A stretch of DNA of 64,000 nucleotides from Humulus lupulus (lineage: Eukaryota; Streptophyta; Magnoliopsida; Rosales; Cannabaceae). How positions within the stretch are numbered: the stretch's first letter is position 1; every line of letters begins with the position of its first letter. Both the position numbers and the translations under genes were made by a program. Positions 12,546 to 24,412 of this stretch are shown in pieces. The notes under the pieces were generated by a model. The model did no database searches. It had not been told where the DNA came from and saw nothing but the letters and a program-made list of their open reading frames with translations. The stretch spans positions 22,971,107 to 23,035,106 of the forward strand of contig NC_084802.1 of the NCBI RefSeq assembly GCF_963169125.1. Direction: 5' to 3'.

Positions 12546-14085
12546 TATAGTGCCAGACAGATATCGAGGAGATTGGCTTGATGACATGACTAAAGCAGGG
12601 ATTGAGTTGGTAGTGGGTTGGTTAGCCAATATCACTTTACATTCTACTCTCTTGGAGAGCATCAAGGAGAAACAGTTAAATGATCCACAGTTAGGGCAGA
12701 TTAGAGGAGACATCCTACCTGGAGTAGCTAAGGACTATACTGTGTCAAGTATGGGCTTGTGAGATACAAGGATCGAATTTGCATTCTGATGGACTCTGGG
12801 ATTGGACAGGAGATTCTAAATGAATCTCACACTACCCCTTATTCTCTTCATCCGGGCACCACGAAGATGTACCAGGATCTGTTTGCTTTATATTGGTGGC
12901 CTGGGATGAAAAGGGATGTGACTAAGTGTGTGGCAAAGTGCCTGACCTATCAGAAGGTCAAGGCTGAGCATCAGAGGCCAGCAGGGATGTTGCAGCCTCT
13001 GGATATCCCGGAGTGGAAGTGGGAGGATATCACGATGGATTTCATGGTAGGATTGCCCAGGACAGTGGGCCAGCATGATTCTATTTGGGTCATCGTGGAT
13101 CGATATATGAAATCATCTCATTTTCTACTAGAGAGGATGAATTACACGGTTGGCCAGTATGCAGATCTTTATGTGAGAGAGATAGTTCGCCTTCATGGGA
13201 CTCTGAGGAGTATCGTGTCTGATAGGGACCCTATCTTTACTTCCAAGTTTTGGGGAAGTTTGCAGAAGGCAATGGGTACACGATTGAAGTTCAACACATC
13301 TTATCATCCTCAGACCGATGGTCAGTCTGAGAGGACTATCCAGATATTGGAGGACATGATGAAAGCATGTGTGTTGGACCTTGAAGGGTCCTAGAGTAAA
13401 TATTTGCCTCTGATAGAATTTTCTTATAACAACAGCTACCAGTCTACCATTGGGGTGGCACCTTATGAAATGTTGTATGGTAGGAAAGGTAGATCGTCCA
13501 TTCACTGGGATGAGATGGGTGAAAGGAAATATTTAGGTCCTGACGCAATTCAGAGGACCACTGAGGCTATTGAGAAGATTAGATATCGGATGCTCGCATC
13601 TCAGAGTAGACAAAAGAGCTATTCAGACCCGAGGCAGAGGAATGTAGAGTTCCAGGTGGGAGACTATGTCTTCCTTAGGGTTTCACCTCTGAGAGGGGTG
13701 AAGAGGTTCGGGAAGAAGGGCAAGATGAGCCCTAGGTTCGTGGGACCATTTGAGATCTTGGAGAGGATCAGGCAGGTTTCCTATAGGTTGGCCTTACCCC
13801 TGAACTATCTAGTGTGCACAATGTATTCCATATTTCCATGTTGAGGAAGTATGTATCTGATGGAACTCGTGTACTGAGTTATGAGGATCTGGAACTAGAG
13901 GCAGACTTGTCCTATGAAGAACATCTAGTTTAGATTCTAGACAGGAAGGACAAGGTCTTGAGGAACAAGACTATACCTTTGATTAAGGTATTATGGCGGA
14001 ACTACAAGGTTGAGGAAGCGACCTGGGAGCTGGATGCAGATATACGAGTTTAGTATCCCAAGCTGTTCAGGTAAAATTTCGAGGA
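12546..14085 (+). pseudogene. Tekay integrase with C-terminal chromodomain-like tail
   Basis: Zinc-binding HHCC region: H in LHPGTTKMYQDL with C in CVAKCLTYQKVK (about 12840-12965). Catalytic core with all three acidic residues: ITMDFMVGLP, VSDRDPIF and DGQSERTIQ. The GPY/F-type region MSPRFVGPFEILERI follows near 13725. After a frameshift near 13840, fragments such as SYEDLELEADLSYEEHLV, KVLWRNYKVEEATWELDAD and FEDEI match the degenerate chromodomain tail of Tekay elements. A TAG at 13392 (expected Trp) and compensating shifts near 12575 and 12755 break the frame. Chromodomain elements target heterochromatin. Confidence 0.92.
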
Positions 14086-14111
14086 CGAAATTTCTGTAAG
14101 GAGTGGATAGT

Positions 14112-14178
14112 TGTAATGTCCCAAAATTACCTAATAAGGCTTAAGGCCTTGATTAGGGGGCCAGGATGGCAATATATG
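14112..14178 (+). mobile_element. Tekay 3' LTR, first 67 bp (left part)
   Basis: Repeats the start of the 5' LTR (TGTAATGTCCCAAAATTACC) and stops at the insertion of the second Tat element. The preceding purine-rich AAGGAGTGGATAG (about 14098-14110) is the likely polypurine tract. The last five bases, ATATG, are duplicated at 32604-32608, where the LTR resumes. Confidence 0.95.
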
Positions 14179-14941
14179 TGTACGTCCTGAAATTCAGCAC
14201 GAGTCTTTTAGACAGCTCGGATACAGTTGTCTAGCCCAGTACTATAATAGATGACCCACAAGTTCACCTTTCTTCTGTAAAGACAGTGCGATTACACAGG
14301 TAAATAGCACGAGCTGGTGAGTACAAAGCAATAGGCACGAGCTAGGAACACTTATGAAGCATGGCATATGAGACGCAAGCTGATGCTACGCTCAGCTCGG
14401 GATACATTAATGATCTGCCATGTCCATGGATCTTTGTAAATCTGGATACGCTATGTAAACGTGCGTGATCAAACATCACATGTCCGTTTATCCCTGAATT
14501 CCAAGATAAGTAATATAATCGTGCATGATCAGACATCACATGTCCGATTATGCCAAACGACCCATGATCAGTTTCACCGAATGATTAGACCATACCTTAA
14601 TATAAATTGTACTCACATGAGGAATTGGTATTCACGTGATGACCCCAACGTCTACCCAGGGATCATTTTTCTATAAATACTAGGATCTTGGATAGGGGGA
14701 GGGGTTGGTTTTTCTCTGTAATGCAAATACTCTGTAAAAATATAGAGAGATATACAGTAATAACATAGACTCATGGACTAGGGGGATTTTAACCTCCGAA
14801 CCACGTAAAAAGGAACGAGTGTTCTTGATATTTCGTTTCTAGAATTTTTAAGTATCATTTTTCTTATTGCGGTTTTTCATTAAGTACTAATCTATTCCAG
14901 CTATTTACATAATTCACTATTGGCGAAAAACCACGTCAATA
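14179..14941 (+). mobile_element. Tat-2 5' LTR with TATA box, G-box and 60-bp direct repeat
   Basis: 763 bp. A TATA box TATAAATA lies at 14672-14679 with a G-box CACGTG about 35 bp upstream (14633-14638). A 27-bp word starting GTGCGTGATCAAACATCAC recurs exactly 60 bp later (14461 and 14521), each copy carrying CATCACATGTCCG. The 3' copy has about 27 extra bases near 32250 that are absent here. The end CAATA has lost the canonical CA by one transition. Confidence 0.95.
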
Positions 14942-14944
14942 GTT

Positions 14945-14963
14945 TGGTGCTTTCATTGAGAGC
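14945..14963 (+). promoter_or_regulatory. Tat-2 primer-binding site region
   Basis: TGGTGCTTTCATTGAGAGC follows the 5' LTR by three bases. The same word borders the LTRs of the other two Tat elements here (35131-35152 minus strand and 52854-52872). It starts TGG as expected for complement to a tRNA CCA end; I do not name the tRNA. Confidence 0.7.
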
Positions 14964-15006
14964 TGCAGATTAGTGCTATTATGAAATATTCAAATCAAAG
15001 TTCATC

Positions 15007-15747
15007 ATGGTGGTTACTCGTTCGAGACATGGTAATGAGACGGATCAGCCTGGTGGGCAGGAGGCTCACCATACTGTTGTTTTCGATGGACAAAACCCTG
15101 AAGTCCAGCAGTGGTCGGGAAAACAACCGATAGGCCACGGCGACATCGGAAGTTCAGCGTCATTACCGTCGAACCCGAACCCGGATTATTTGACTGTGGT
15201 AGAGTTAGAAAACATGCAGTTAAGGAGCCATTTAGCCAAAGCAAACAAACACATCGATGAGGTTTTGGCTCGACTACCCCCTCTTGCAACCATCGTTAAC
15301 GTCGGAAAGAGGCAAGGTGGGATTCATTAGTCCCGCCGAGATAGTCGACCCAGGCCAAGTCGGTCGGTTAGAAGCTCGACCCCGAATTCTACGCCCTGTT
15401 GCAAGATCACCAAGAAACCCCGTTTGGTGATTTTCCCAGGGATCATCAGCGAATCAGCCGGTCGGTCAGAACCTCGACTCCGAGTTTAGAACCACCGTCA
15501 AACGCACCCGGAAGCGCCCATGGAAAGCCACGTAGAAGGTCAAGGGAAAACTCGCAAAGACGGCATGTACCAACCAACCTCCCTGTGTCGCGATCAGATC
15601 GGCAGACACAGGGAGTCAGAAATGGTGGAGGAGAGTGACCGCAGGCTAATTTGGTCCGACCTGACGGGACGAGAATTGCGTCGCCAATTAGACATCCCCC
15701 GTCGCCCATAAGGCATCCAACACCACCTCATTCCACTTGAAACGTTC
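15007..15747 (+). pseudogene. Tat-2 gag, N-terminal part
   Basis: The ATG at 15007 lies 65 bp after the LTR and begins MVVTRSRHGN, like the start of the outer Tat gag (MVTTRRN, 35100 minus strand). The product is polar and disordered, with a short helical segment VELENMQLRSHLAKANKHIDEVL. A TAG at 15328-15330 ends the first frame; a second frame (15399-15638) continues with Arg/Ser-rich sequence. At 15748 a solo LTR with TSD CGTTC splits the gene; gag continues after 18759. Confidence 0.75.
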
Positions 15748-18700
15748 TGTAACGACCCGAATTTGCTAATAAGGCTTAAGGGCCCTGATTAGTGTGCCTG
15801 GAGGGAATAATGGGAATTATGTGTGATTTTAATGAGTAAGATGCATGATTATGATTTAAAGCATGTTATATGACTACTTGAATATTTGAGATGCATGACT
15901 ATGTGTATTAGTATGCATGTAGGCCCTGATTAGGTTAGAAGGGCATAATCGTAATTTTGGCCATAACTGCTTTGATATATGTGATAATTGTCGAGACCAC
16001 ATTATTATGTGGATATATATGTGATCTGTGACTCAAGACGATCCTAGTAAGCAATGTAGCGAGAAAGTCATGACGGGGATTTATACTTGGCTCGGGGGAA
16101 GCCTAGGGGTATAAATGGGAATTTAGTGAGTATATTGGAGTCTATTTTTTAACATCGAGGAATATAATTGGAGATTAGTTAGGTATCGGGAATTAAGCGG
16201 GAAATATTAGAGACACTCGAGGAGTTAGCAGGAATTGGGTAAAATGACTAAAATGCCCCTAAGTGGATTAAAGGGTTTAGACTTAATAGGGAGGGCATTA
16301 AGGTCATTTGGCTTGCAAGGGATAGATATGCTGAGGCTTTATATTAGTGGGAATTGTAGAAAGTAATAGAAGTTTGAAAGAAAGGAAAGAAGGAAAAGAA
16401 AGAAAAGAGAAAAGGAAGGGAAAAAAGAGTTGTATTCTCTTGGGTCGGTTTGTGGTTCTCTCACCACTTTTCTGGGGATTTCTTGGAGCAAAGTTCAGAG
16501 GAGAGCTGGGTTAGGCTATGCATCAAGGATCCTAAGCTAGGTTTGAGGAATTGGCAGAGGTCTAGCAAGAACTCACCAACACTTGAGGTAAGATTCTGTA
16601 AGTTCCTTCAGTTCTGGTTTTGGTGTTTAGCAAAGATATCTAAGTTGTGTTGATGGGGAATTCTAGGGAAGTTGGAGCCAAGGGTTGAGGAAAATCAAGC
16701 CAAGGAGGTCTAGAGACAACTTGAGGTCGAAGATCAAAGGTATAAATCTAAGCCTTTAACTCTGATGTTTTGACTGGTTTTGCTGAGTTTCTGAGCTTAG
16801 GGACAGCTATGGTGAATTTTGGGATTAGAGATGCATGTGATTGGGTTTTGAGTTTTTGGGGTACTTGGGATGAGTGGAGTATGTTTATAAGATTGTTTTT
16901 GAGGTTGGAAAAGGTTTGGAGAAGTTTTGGTTGAGTTTGGTTCGAGGGAATCGCAGGAAGAGAAATTTGGAGTTGGCCTGTCTGTGACTAGCGCTACAGC
17001 GCTAGCCTTTGGGTGCTGTAGCGCTAGGCCATGAATGCTGAGGGGATTTTGCTTCTGTTTGTAGCGCGGTAGCGCCCTCCTAAGAGCGCCATAGCGCTGC
17101 CCTATTTTCAGGAAGGGATTTTAGGGTTGTTTGCAAGGGTTTTTGACCAAGGGTTTGGGGTTTGATTCCACCACCTTGTTTGGTGGAACTGGGACTTCCT
17201 GGGGGCTCAAGATTGGTCCCAAGGCTAGGTTTTGGACTTGAGGTTTGATGATGACATTGGCCTATGGTTGTGTATAGGTGAGCGCTAGGGCTCAAGAAGG
17301 ATCGTGCTCAAGGAGTCAAGTGATCAGAGCTAGCAAATTGAAAGGTAAGAAAACTGCACCCGATTATATGTTTGTGATGGGACTAAGTGCTCCCGATATT
17401 TGTATCATGTCAGTGATGGTATTATGCCATGGGACATGTGAAAGCGGCCTAAGAGTGTCGTACATAATATTTGCGCACAGGGCGTGGCTTGGCCACTGGT
17501 AGCCGAGGACAGCTTAATATTCACTAAGCTCGGTTTAAGCGGGCCGGAGTCAGTGGGATAACGGAGGGAGCAGCCTGAGAGCGCTAGCCCTAGTTATCAT
17601 TTGCGATCTGATATATGACATTGTTGACCCTGATTTTGGCCAACTGACACGGAGTCGAATATGCTTAATGTGGACAAATGCGTTGAAATGAATGTGATGA
17701 CAAAAACAATAAAGAACACAAGAGTTTATAGTGGTTCGGCCCCAGAATCTGGTAACAACCTACGTCCGCTTAAACTGTTATTGATATAGAATTCAAAGGA
17801 GTGATCAAAGAACTAGGGTTCAATGAGTTTCACAAACCTTTGAAGAACAAAACAATATATCAAATAGAATAACTCTAATCTCAGATAATCATAAAGCAAA
17901 AAGTCCCCCTTCCTTAAGCTATCTTTCTCTATTTATAGGCTCAAGGAAGATTTCCATTAATTTGTTACAAATATTCTTTCCTAAATAATCGAATACTCAG
18001 GAAATCATGGGAGATAATTTCGGATTCGATCATAACTGCATAAGATTTTCTCTGTGTATAGTGTGTATGCGACCAGACTGGTCGTAGATAGGGATCGAAG
18101 GTCGTGCCAATAGATATCGTCCTGGTCGATAGTCGAGCATGAATTCTGCCAGATGTCAGTCACGTGTATTAAATGCCTGCCATGTCATCTATGCCTGTTT
18201 TTTGGATAACAGACATGAGTTGATATGTTTAGTATGTTGAACCCTTTATTATACTGAATGATTATATGGGTGAGAACATGTGATGCGATATGTGATATTG
18301 ATTTGTCTGTTGATTGCTTACGCTCTGTTGTTGTGTTTTCTTGCTGGGCCTTGGCTCACGGGTGCTTCGTGGTGCAGGTAAAGGCAAAGGCAAGCTGGAC
18401 CAATCCTGAGGTGAAGAGCTGCGGGGTTGAATGTACATAGACAGTCGTTCGATCGCCATGGTCGAGGAGTGGATCAGGACAGGGATTGCCTAACTGTCTG
18501 TTTTGCCTTAATATGGCTTGTTATTATATCTAAACCTTATGACTTTTGTAAACGATCTTTAAACTTGATATTTTTGGGATCCCGTGTAAACAGGAAATGC
18601 TTCTTAATGAAAATGTGGCTTTTGAGACCAAAACATTTTTAACCCTAGTACCTTTATAGTTTCGATGACACGCTTTCAATAAAATGACTTGATTAGCAAG

Positions 18701-18754
18701 TCTGGCACTTTATAAGCACACAGTGTAACGGTCTTGGCTATCCAGGGCGTTACA
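15748..18754 (+). mobile_element. Solo LTR of the second Tekay-like family, TSD CGTTC, itself interrupted
   Basis: Starts TGTAACGACCCGAATTTGC and ends TATCCAGGGCGTTACA. CGTTC precedes (15743-15747) and follows (18755-18759), a perfect target duplication. Same family as 5539-8146 in the opposite orientation. Without the nested insertion (17622-18211 plus 5 bp) it is about 2.4 kb. It contains a CG-rich segment near 16980-17100 with repeated AGCGCTA motifs. No coding region and no second LTR. Confidence 0.95.
17622..18211 (-). mobile_element. Solo LTR of the Tat-3 family, minus strand, TSD GACAT
   Basis: 590 bp, minus-strand start TGTTATCCAAAAAACAGGC and end CCAAAATCAGGGTCAACA, matching the 5' LTR of the Tat-3 element at 52251-52850. 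GACAT flanks it on both sides (17617-17621 and 18212-18216). It carries a minus-strand TATAAATA (17937-17930), a G-box CACGTG 45 bp from its start (18166-18161) and the palindrome CGACCAGACTGGTCG (18068-18082). It is the deepest insertion of the stack, hence the youngest of this lineage of events. Confidence 0.95.
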
Positions 18755-18759
18755 CGTTC

Positions 18760-20217
18760 CTACTTATGGGGATAGTAGGAGGAATCCTCCTCCTGCTGCC
18801 ACTACTCATGCCCCAGAAGCACGTTGAAATATCCCAGATCCTCATCCTTGACCGCAAGCTCTGAGTTTCTCTAATGGAAGTTATTGTACAGAGGGCCTTC
18901 AAAGTGGTAGGACCGGTGCAGAATTGAGAAATCAGCTGAGTTTGGCTCAGAGCCCTCAAGTTGATCCACAGACTGATCTACAAGATCGCCTGAATTCACA
19001 AAGGAGAAATTCAGCTCACGATGGAGTCAGTAGCACTCACCACGAGGGAAGTCCTTCTGAAGTACGTGATAACGGGAATGTCCCACCGAACCAAGCTCAA
19101 GCTTGTGGGGACAATAACTCACCAAATGCGTATGACCGAATGGGAGCTGTTGAACAGCCCCAGGGAACCAAGGACCAAACCCTCGAGAGGTTAGCCTAAG
19201 TGGAGGAGCTGATGAAAAGACTCTTATCAGAAAAGGAAAAAGACAAATATGACTTAGGGGATGACCTTGAGCTTTTCGCCCCCAACATCGCAGCAACAAC
19301 ATACCCGCCAGGTTTCAGGATGCCCCATTTATCAAAATTCAATGGAGATGGAGATCCGTTCGACCACTTGGGAATTTTTAATACCCTAATGATGGCCCAC
19401 AAAATCGGACCTGAATTGAGGTGCCTTGTATTCCCTTCGAATCTGGTCGGACCGACTAGGCATTGGTTCAAGCAATACAAAAAGCATTCTATCAGCTCAT
19501 GGAAGAGCTTCTCCGTTGATTTCAAGAGGGTGTTTTGGGCTTCTTAAGCGACTCGCATCAAGGCAGACTCCCTTGAAAATGTAAAGTAGCAGCCCGGAGA
19601 GCCTCTGAAAGCATATTTGAGTAGGTTCGCCAATATTCCTGCGCGAGCTAGAGACGCAGACGAAAGTTCTAGGCTCATGGTGATGAGAACAGGAATCCTT
19701 GTTGGTGGCGACCTATGGAAGGAAATCCAAAGAAAGGATGTCAACAACGTGGATGAGTTCTTGAACAGGGCTCAAAGGTGGATCAACTTGGAAGAGGCAC
19801 GAGCTTCGGTCGCAAAAACCAGCCAAGTCCCTGCCCAGCCCGTTGGAGCGGTAACGGACGTCACAGCTACGGCTCAAACCGTTACCCAAAATAACCAAGG
19901 GGGAGGTAGTAAGAGGAAGGGAAGTGGTGAGGGTGGCCAGAATGGTTCAAAGAAAAACAAGCCCGTGGAGAAGTTCAAACCGATCTATGCAACTTATGTC
20001 AACCTCACGGATACTAGAGAGCGCATTTTTTTTGGCAAATTATGCCCGCCTTCCGTGGAAAAAGTCGAAGCCATTACAAAATCAAAGGGCGAAGAGAGAC
20101 CCTTCAAAATTTTGTCGATTCCACAATGACATTGGTCACAACACCGATGATTGCAGGCACTTGAAGGATGAGATCGAGACACTCATCAAGGCCGGACCTT
20201 TGGCTCAGTATGCCTAG
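18760..20217 (+). pseudogene. Tat-2 gag, core and zinc-knuckle-like part
   Basis: Gag continues after the solo LTR. The core reads MPHLSKFNGDGDPFDHLGIFNTLM, LVGPTRHWFKQYKKHSISSWKSF (19321-19545), then GEPLKAYLSRFANIPARARD and GGDLWKEIQRKDVNNVDEFLNRAQRW (19590-19790). A Lys/Gly-rich linker follows, and FCRFHNDIGHNTDDCRHLKDEIE near 20110-20190 is the Tat nucleic-acid-binding motif with C-x2-H and H-x4-C spacing. In-frame stops TAA at 19197-19199, TAA near 19543-19547 and TAG near 19587 inactivate it. Confidence 0.82.
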
Positions 20218-20298
20218 AATCGAATCACTCCCAGTCAGCTCGCTGGGTAAAACATTCAATCAGCTCCGGAGGCCCCCCCAAATCAGATCGGAGCTCAG

Positions 20299-21110
20299 GT
20301 GAATCAGGATACCCCTCCTCCGATAATAGGGGAAGATATAACAACCATCTCCGGAGGCCCTCATCTGGCAGGCACAAGCAGAGGTTCCCAAAAGAGGTAT
20401 ATCAATGAGTTCAGGTCTCATAATGGAGTTGAGTTCGTCCCGGAGCAGTGTTTATCTAAGCAACAACTATTGGAGAAACAACCAATCAGTTTTACTGAAG
20501 AAGATGCTAGTCATGTCTAATTCCCGCATAACGATCCTCTAGTCATAACCGTCCAGCTCGCCAATCGGAGAGTTAGGAGGACACTAGTGGATAATGGGAG
20601 TTCTGTGAACCTACTATTCAGGTCCACACTGGAGAAAATGGGATTGTCTGTGACCGAGCTGAAGGCAACCTCCATGATGCTATATGGGTTTTCCGGCGAG
20701 GGATCGGCAGCTATCGAAACGATCGAGTTAGTGATAACCTTGGGCGAGGGACCACGAATTGTTTCCAAGCTTCTCGAGTTTGTGGTCGTCGATTGTCCGA
20801 CCGTGTACAATGCAATCTTGGGTCGACCTACGCTGATGGCATTCAAAGCCATAACATCTTTCCGCCACCTTATGATCAAATTCCCCTCCTCTACAGGAAT
20901 ATGTACTATCCGAGGCGATCAGCTTGCTGCCAGGGAATGCTACAGCATTTCCATGAAGGGAAAATCACAACCCGGGCAGCAAACGATGGCCATACAGGAC
21001 AAAGGCGAGGAATCCCAAGAAGAAAGGACTGCTCCTGGAATGGAAGAACCTCAGAAAGCCAGTGGCAGGGATATTGCCCCAAGTGGTGATATCGATCCAT
21101 AAGTAGGCGA
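20299..21110 (+). pseudogene. Tat-2 aspartic protease region
   Basis: Contains PPIIGEDITTISGGPHLAG upstream, then the active site DNGSSVNLLFRSTLEKMGL (20587 onward) and the C-terminal motif VVVDCPTVYNAILGRPTLM. This matches the Tat protease: D-N-G site, then hydrophobic flap, then ILGRP. A TAA at 20518-20520 separates the upstream part from the protease core. The Glu/Gln-rich tail to 21102 leads to the RT linker. Confidence 0.82.
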
Positions 21111-21590
21111 AGATAGATATGAGCTCCAAGCCATCGAAGAGCTTGAAGAAGTAAACATCGATCCCAAAGATCCTTCAAAAGTCGTTAAGCTCGGGAAAAA
21201 TCTCGGTGAGGAAAGGAAAGCGGAGCTGATAAAATTGTTACAAGAAAATCTAGATGTATTTGCCTGGTCTCACGAAGACATGGTAGGGATAAGTCTGAGT
21301 GTGATCATGCATACCTTGAACTTGGATAAGAGCATGCCTGCGAAATCCCAAAAATAGAGGCATCTGGGTAAAACCCGAGCTGAGGCCCTGGAAGAAGAAG
21401 TAGCTCGGCTATTAAAATGCGGGTTTATTCGCGAGGCTAAATATCCAATCTAGGTTGCGAATCCTGTCCTGGTCCCAAAGCCAAATGGAAAGTGGTGGAC
21501 TTGCATCGACTTCTTCGACTTAAACAAAGCTTGTCCCAAGGATTGTTTCCCACTACCAAGGATTGATCAGTTGGTGGATGCCACTGCGGG
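21111..21590 (+). pseudogene. Tat-2 reverse transcriptase, N-terminal part
   Basis: Encodes the linker ELEEVNIDPKDPSKVVKLGKNL, then FAWSHEDMVGI, and the RT fingers: ARLLKCGFIREAKYP, VANPVLVPKPNGKWWTCIDF, LNKACPKDCFPLPRIDQLVDATAG. Stops TAG at 21356 and near 21452 fall where other copies have R/W-type codons. The reading is cut at 21590 by a solo LTR with TSD GCGGG and resumes at 24413 with GHELMSFMDVYSGYNQ. Confidence 0.85.
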
Positions 21591-24412
21591 TGTAATGCCC
21601 TAAATTTCCTAATAAGGTTTAGGACCTTGATTAGGAGGCCAAGAGGGCCATAATTGATTTATTATGTGATTAAATGATAATATGCATGTTTAGGTGTATT
21701 AAATATGCATGTGAACCCATTTCTGATTAATTGGGTGATTTTCATATTTTGGCCATTTCGGGCATATTTGGCATATATGTGATATGTGTGTGGTGCTTCA
21801 TTATTATTTGGTTATGCTAGGGTTACTCAGCACTAGACGATCCTAGGAGGTAAGCTAGTGGGAAAGTCACAACGGGATTTGTTCTTGACTCAGAGTGAGT
21901 TAAGGGGTATTTAGAGCATTACCGGGTTATTGGGTAATGGGAATAAATATTTGATGATAAATTGGGAGTTAGTAAGATCAGGGGGAAATTCTGGAGGTTT
22001 TGACTATTTTGCCCCTAGGGACGTTTTCGGGACCCCGAGCGTTAGGATTTGTTTGAGGCTACTTAAGCTTGAAGTAACCTTTTAAGAAATAAAAAGAACG
22101 TTCAGTAATTTCTCTCTCCCTCTAAGTTCCATTTTTGTTTCCCGATCGCATTCTCGAAGGAAACTTGAGTTCTAAGGCTCGGATTCAAGCGAGGATCGAG
22201 GCATAGAGATTCTAGGGAAGATTAGAAGCTTATTAGCCAGAGGATTTAGTTGGGAAATGACATAATCAAAGGTAATTCAAGTTTTAAGTTCTAAGTTTTT
22301 AATCTTGAATTGAACTTTGTGTTTTGATGAGTTTTTGATCGATTTGAGACTTAGGTTTTGTTCGTTTTGGATCATGGGGATGTTTGGGAACTTTAATTTT
22401 TGAGTTTGGAGATGTTTGGATAGGTTTTTGGAAGGTTTTAAAAGGTTAAAAATGGGGAAAAATGGCTAGTTCGAGGTTGGGCCACGGTCCTATTCTAGGG
22501 CGCCGCGGCCCAAGCTTGAAGAAGGAGGAGGAGGAGGCTTTGTCAGGGGGACGGACCGCGGCATGGTGTATAGAGGGCCGCGGCACTTAAGGGAAAAGTT
22601 GCCCATAATTGTGTTTTTATCATGGGAACTTAACTCTAAGGGTCTGGGATCGATCCTACTACCTAGTTGAGTGGGATTCGACGTCTCGGAGGCTTGGGTT
22701 CGGTTTGGAAGTATTTATTTACTCATTTTGATGAGGTTTCATATTATGGTTATGACTAGGTTATCACTAGGAGCTTAGAATCAGGATCGTGCTTGTGGCT
22801 CGTTTATTGGTAACCTATGCTTGGACCAAAGGTAAGAAAACTGCACCTCATATGTGACATGCATGGTTATTATTGAGGCATGTCGAGTGTTTAAATGTGA
22901 TGCATGTGATGCACGAGAAACATGTGATTAGGGCATGCCATGAATGTTGAATATAAAATTGATCAGAGCGTGAGTCTCTGTGTTTGTGCATGATCATAAT
23001 TATGCTAGCAACTGTTAAGTAAGCATGCTGAATGCCCTACATCTGGATATTTGACATATGATATATGCCTGGTAGCATTGCTTACTTGTGCGTGGCACTG
23101 GCTAACTAATCAGAATTGGCAATGGTGTCAGTATTAGCTGTGAAGTTGTGACCTACTTGTCAAGTTTGCAATAATACTGAGCACTGGTCACCTGATATTG
23201 ATTAAAAAGTCAAGAACGGCATAAGCGTCATGAACGCAGAGCCGATAAAAGATTAGATCTAATTGACATTTGCATGAATGACTCAAATGAGCATTAATGC
23301 CGGACCGACCTCAAGTTTGATGAAAACTAAAAGCGCTTGTCTAGCCAAAGGCTAGTTACTTAGAGCCAGGGCCAGAGAGCCCCAGTGACTGTTAGTCACA
23401 TGGCTATGGGTGTTGAGTCCGATGTGACTTACCCAGCAGTCACTCATTTGATTTGAGCCAGGGCCAGAGAGCCCCAGTGACTGTTTAGTCACATGGCTAT
23501 GGGTGCTAAGCCTAAGTGACTACCTCATCATATGAATGTGGGTGTCGAGCCCCATAGTGACTTGTTTGTCAGTCACTCATCTGATTAGAGCCATTGCCAG
23601 AAAGCCCAGGTGACTGTTTTATCACATGGCTATGGGTGTCGAGCCCCGTAGTGACTTGCTCATTGGTCACTCATTATGGTTTAACAGAACCTCGAAGTGA
23701 TATTCATTCATCTGTTCAGGGCTATAAGCTCTGTATGATCATAGTGATCATCATTTGCATGGTTGTGGGTGCTGAACCCCGTGGTGACTTACTTCTCAGT
23801 CACTCATTATGGTTAATGGAACCACCAGTGTTAAATCACTCATATGATTAGGATTGACTTGATAGTCATCCAATCAGGAGGGCAGGATTTCTTATCCTAG
23901 ATTCCCTAGCATTATCTAAGGTTATTTGCATGCTTGAATAGAACTATATTTGCTAGGCATGCCATATATGATTTGATGTCATGATATGACTGTTCATGAG
24001 CATATTGAGTTTTCTTGCTGGGCTTCGGCTCACGGGTGCTATGTGGTTCAGGTAAAGGAAAAAGAAAATTGGACCATCCTTGAGTTGGAGAGCTTAGGTG
24101 ACGATGTGTACATATGCGGCTGCTCGACTGCCACGGCCAAGGGTTGAAAGAGGAACTAGGGTTAAACCCTATTTTGCCGCTTAGATCGGCTGGTTGTGAA
24201 TATTTTCTTGTAATGAACCTTTAAATTATATTTTTGGGATCCCAATGTATATAGTAAACGTTTTAGTGAAATGTTATATCTTAACCAAAAATTTTAATCC
24301 CTAAACTGCTAATCCTACTTAGTTACACGATTATGGACAAATGACCCAATTAGCGAGTTTAGCAATGTTTAAAAGGCACACCGTAACGGTCCCTAGAGTT
24401 TAGGGCATTACA
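21591..24412 (+). mobile_element. Solo LTR of a third Tekay-like family, TSD GCGGG, with 14-bp terminal inverted repeat
   Basis: 2822 bp, start TGTAATGCCCTAAA, end TTTAGGGCATTACA: the first and last 14 bases are perfect inverted copies. GCGGG lies at 21586-21590 and 24413-24417. The same family sits in reverse at 57464-60009. No coding region, no second LTR. It interrupts RT of Tat-2 inside the DATAG/GHE stretch. GC-rich GCCGCGGCCC-type words occur near 22500-22570. Confidence 0.95.
23330..23840 (+). repeat. Imperfect tandem repeats inside the solo LTR
   Basis: Units of about 110-120 bp carrying GAGCCAGGGCCAGAGAGCCCC, GTGACTGTTTAGTCACATGG and CTATGGGTGTTGAGTCC recur at least four times with growing divergence. 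The other LTR of the family has a different 51-bp array at the corresponding side, so the internal part of this LTR family evolves by repeat turnover. Confidence 0.7.

Noticed and set aside
15399..15638. Independent gene in the Tat-2 gag leader
   Set aside because: The frame is the shifted continuation of the disordered gag N-terminus, cut by the solo LTR.
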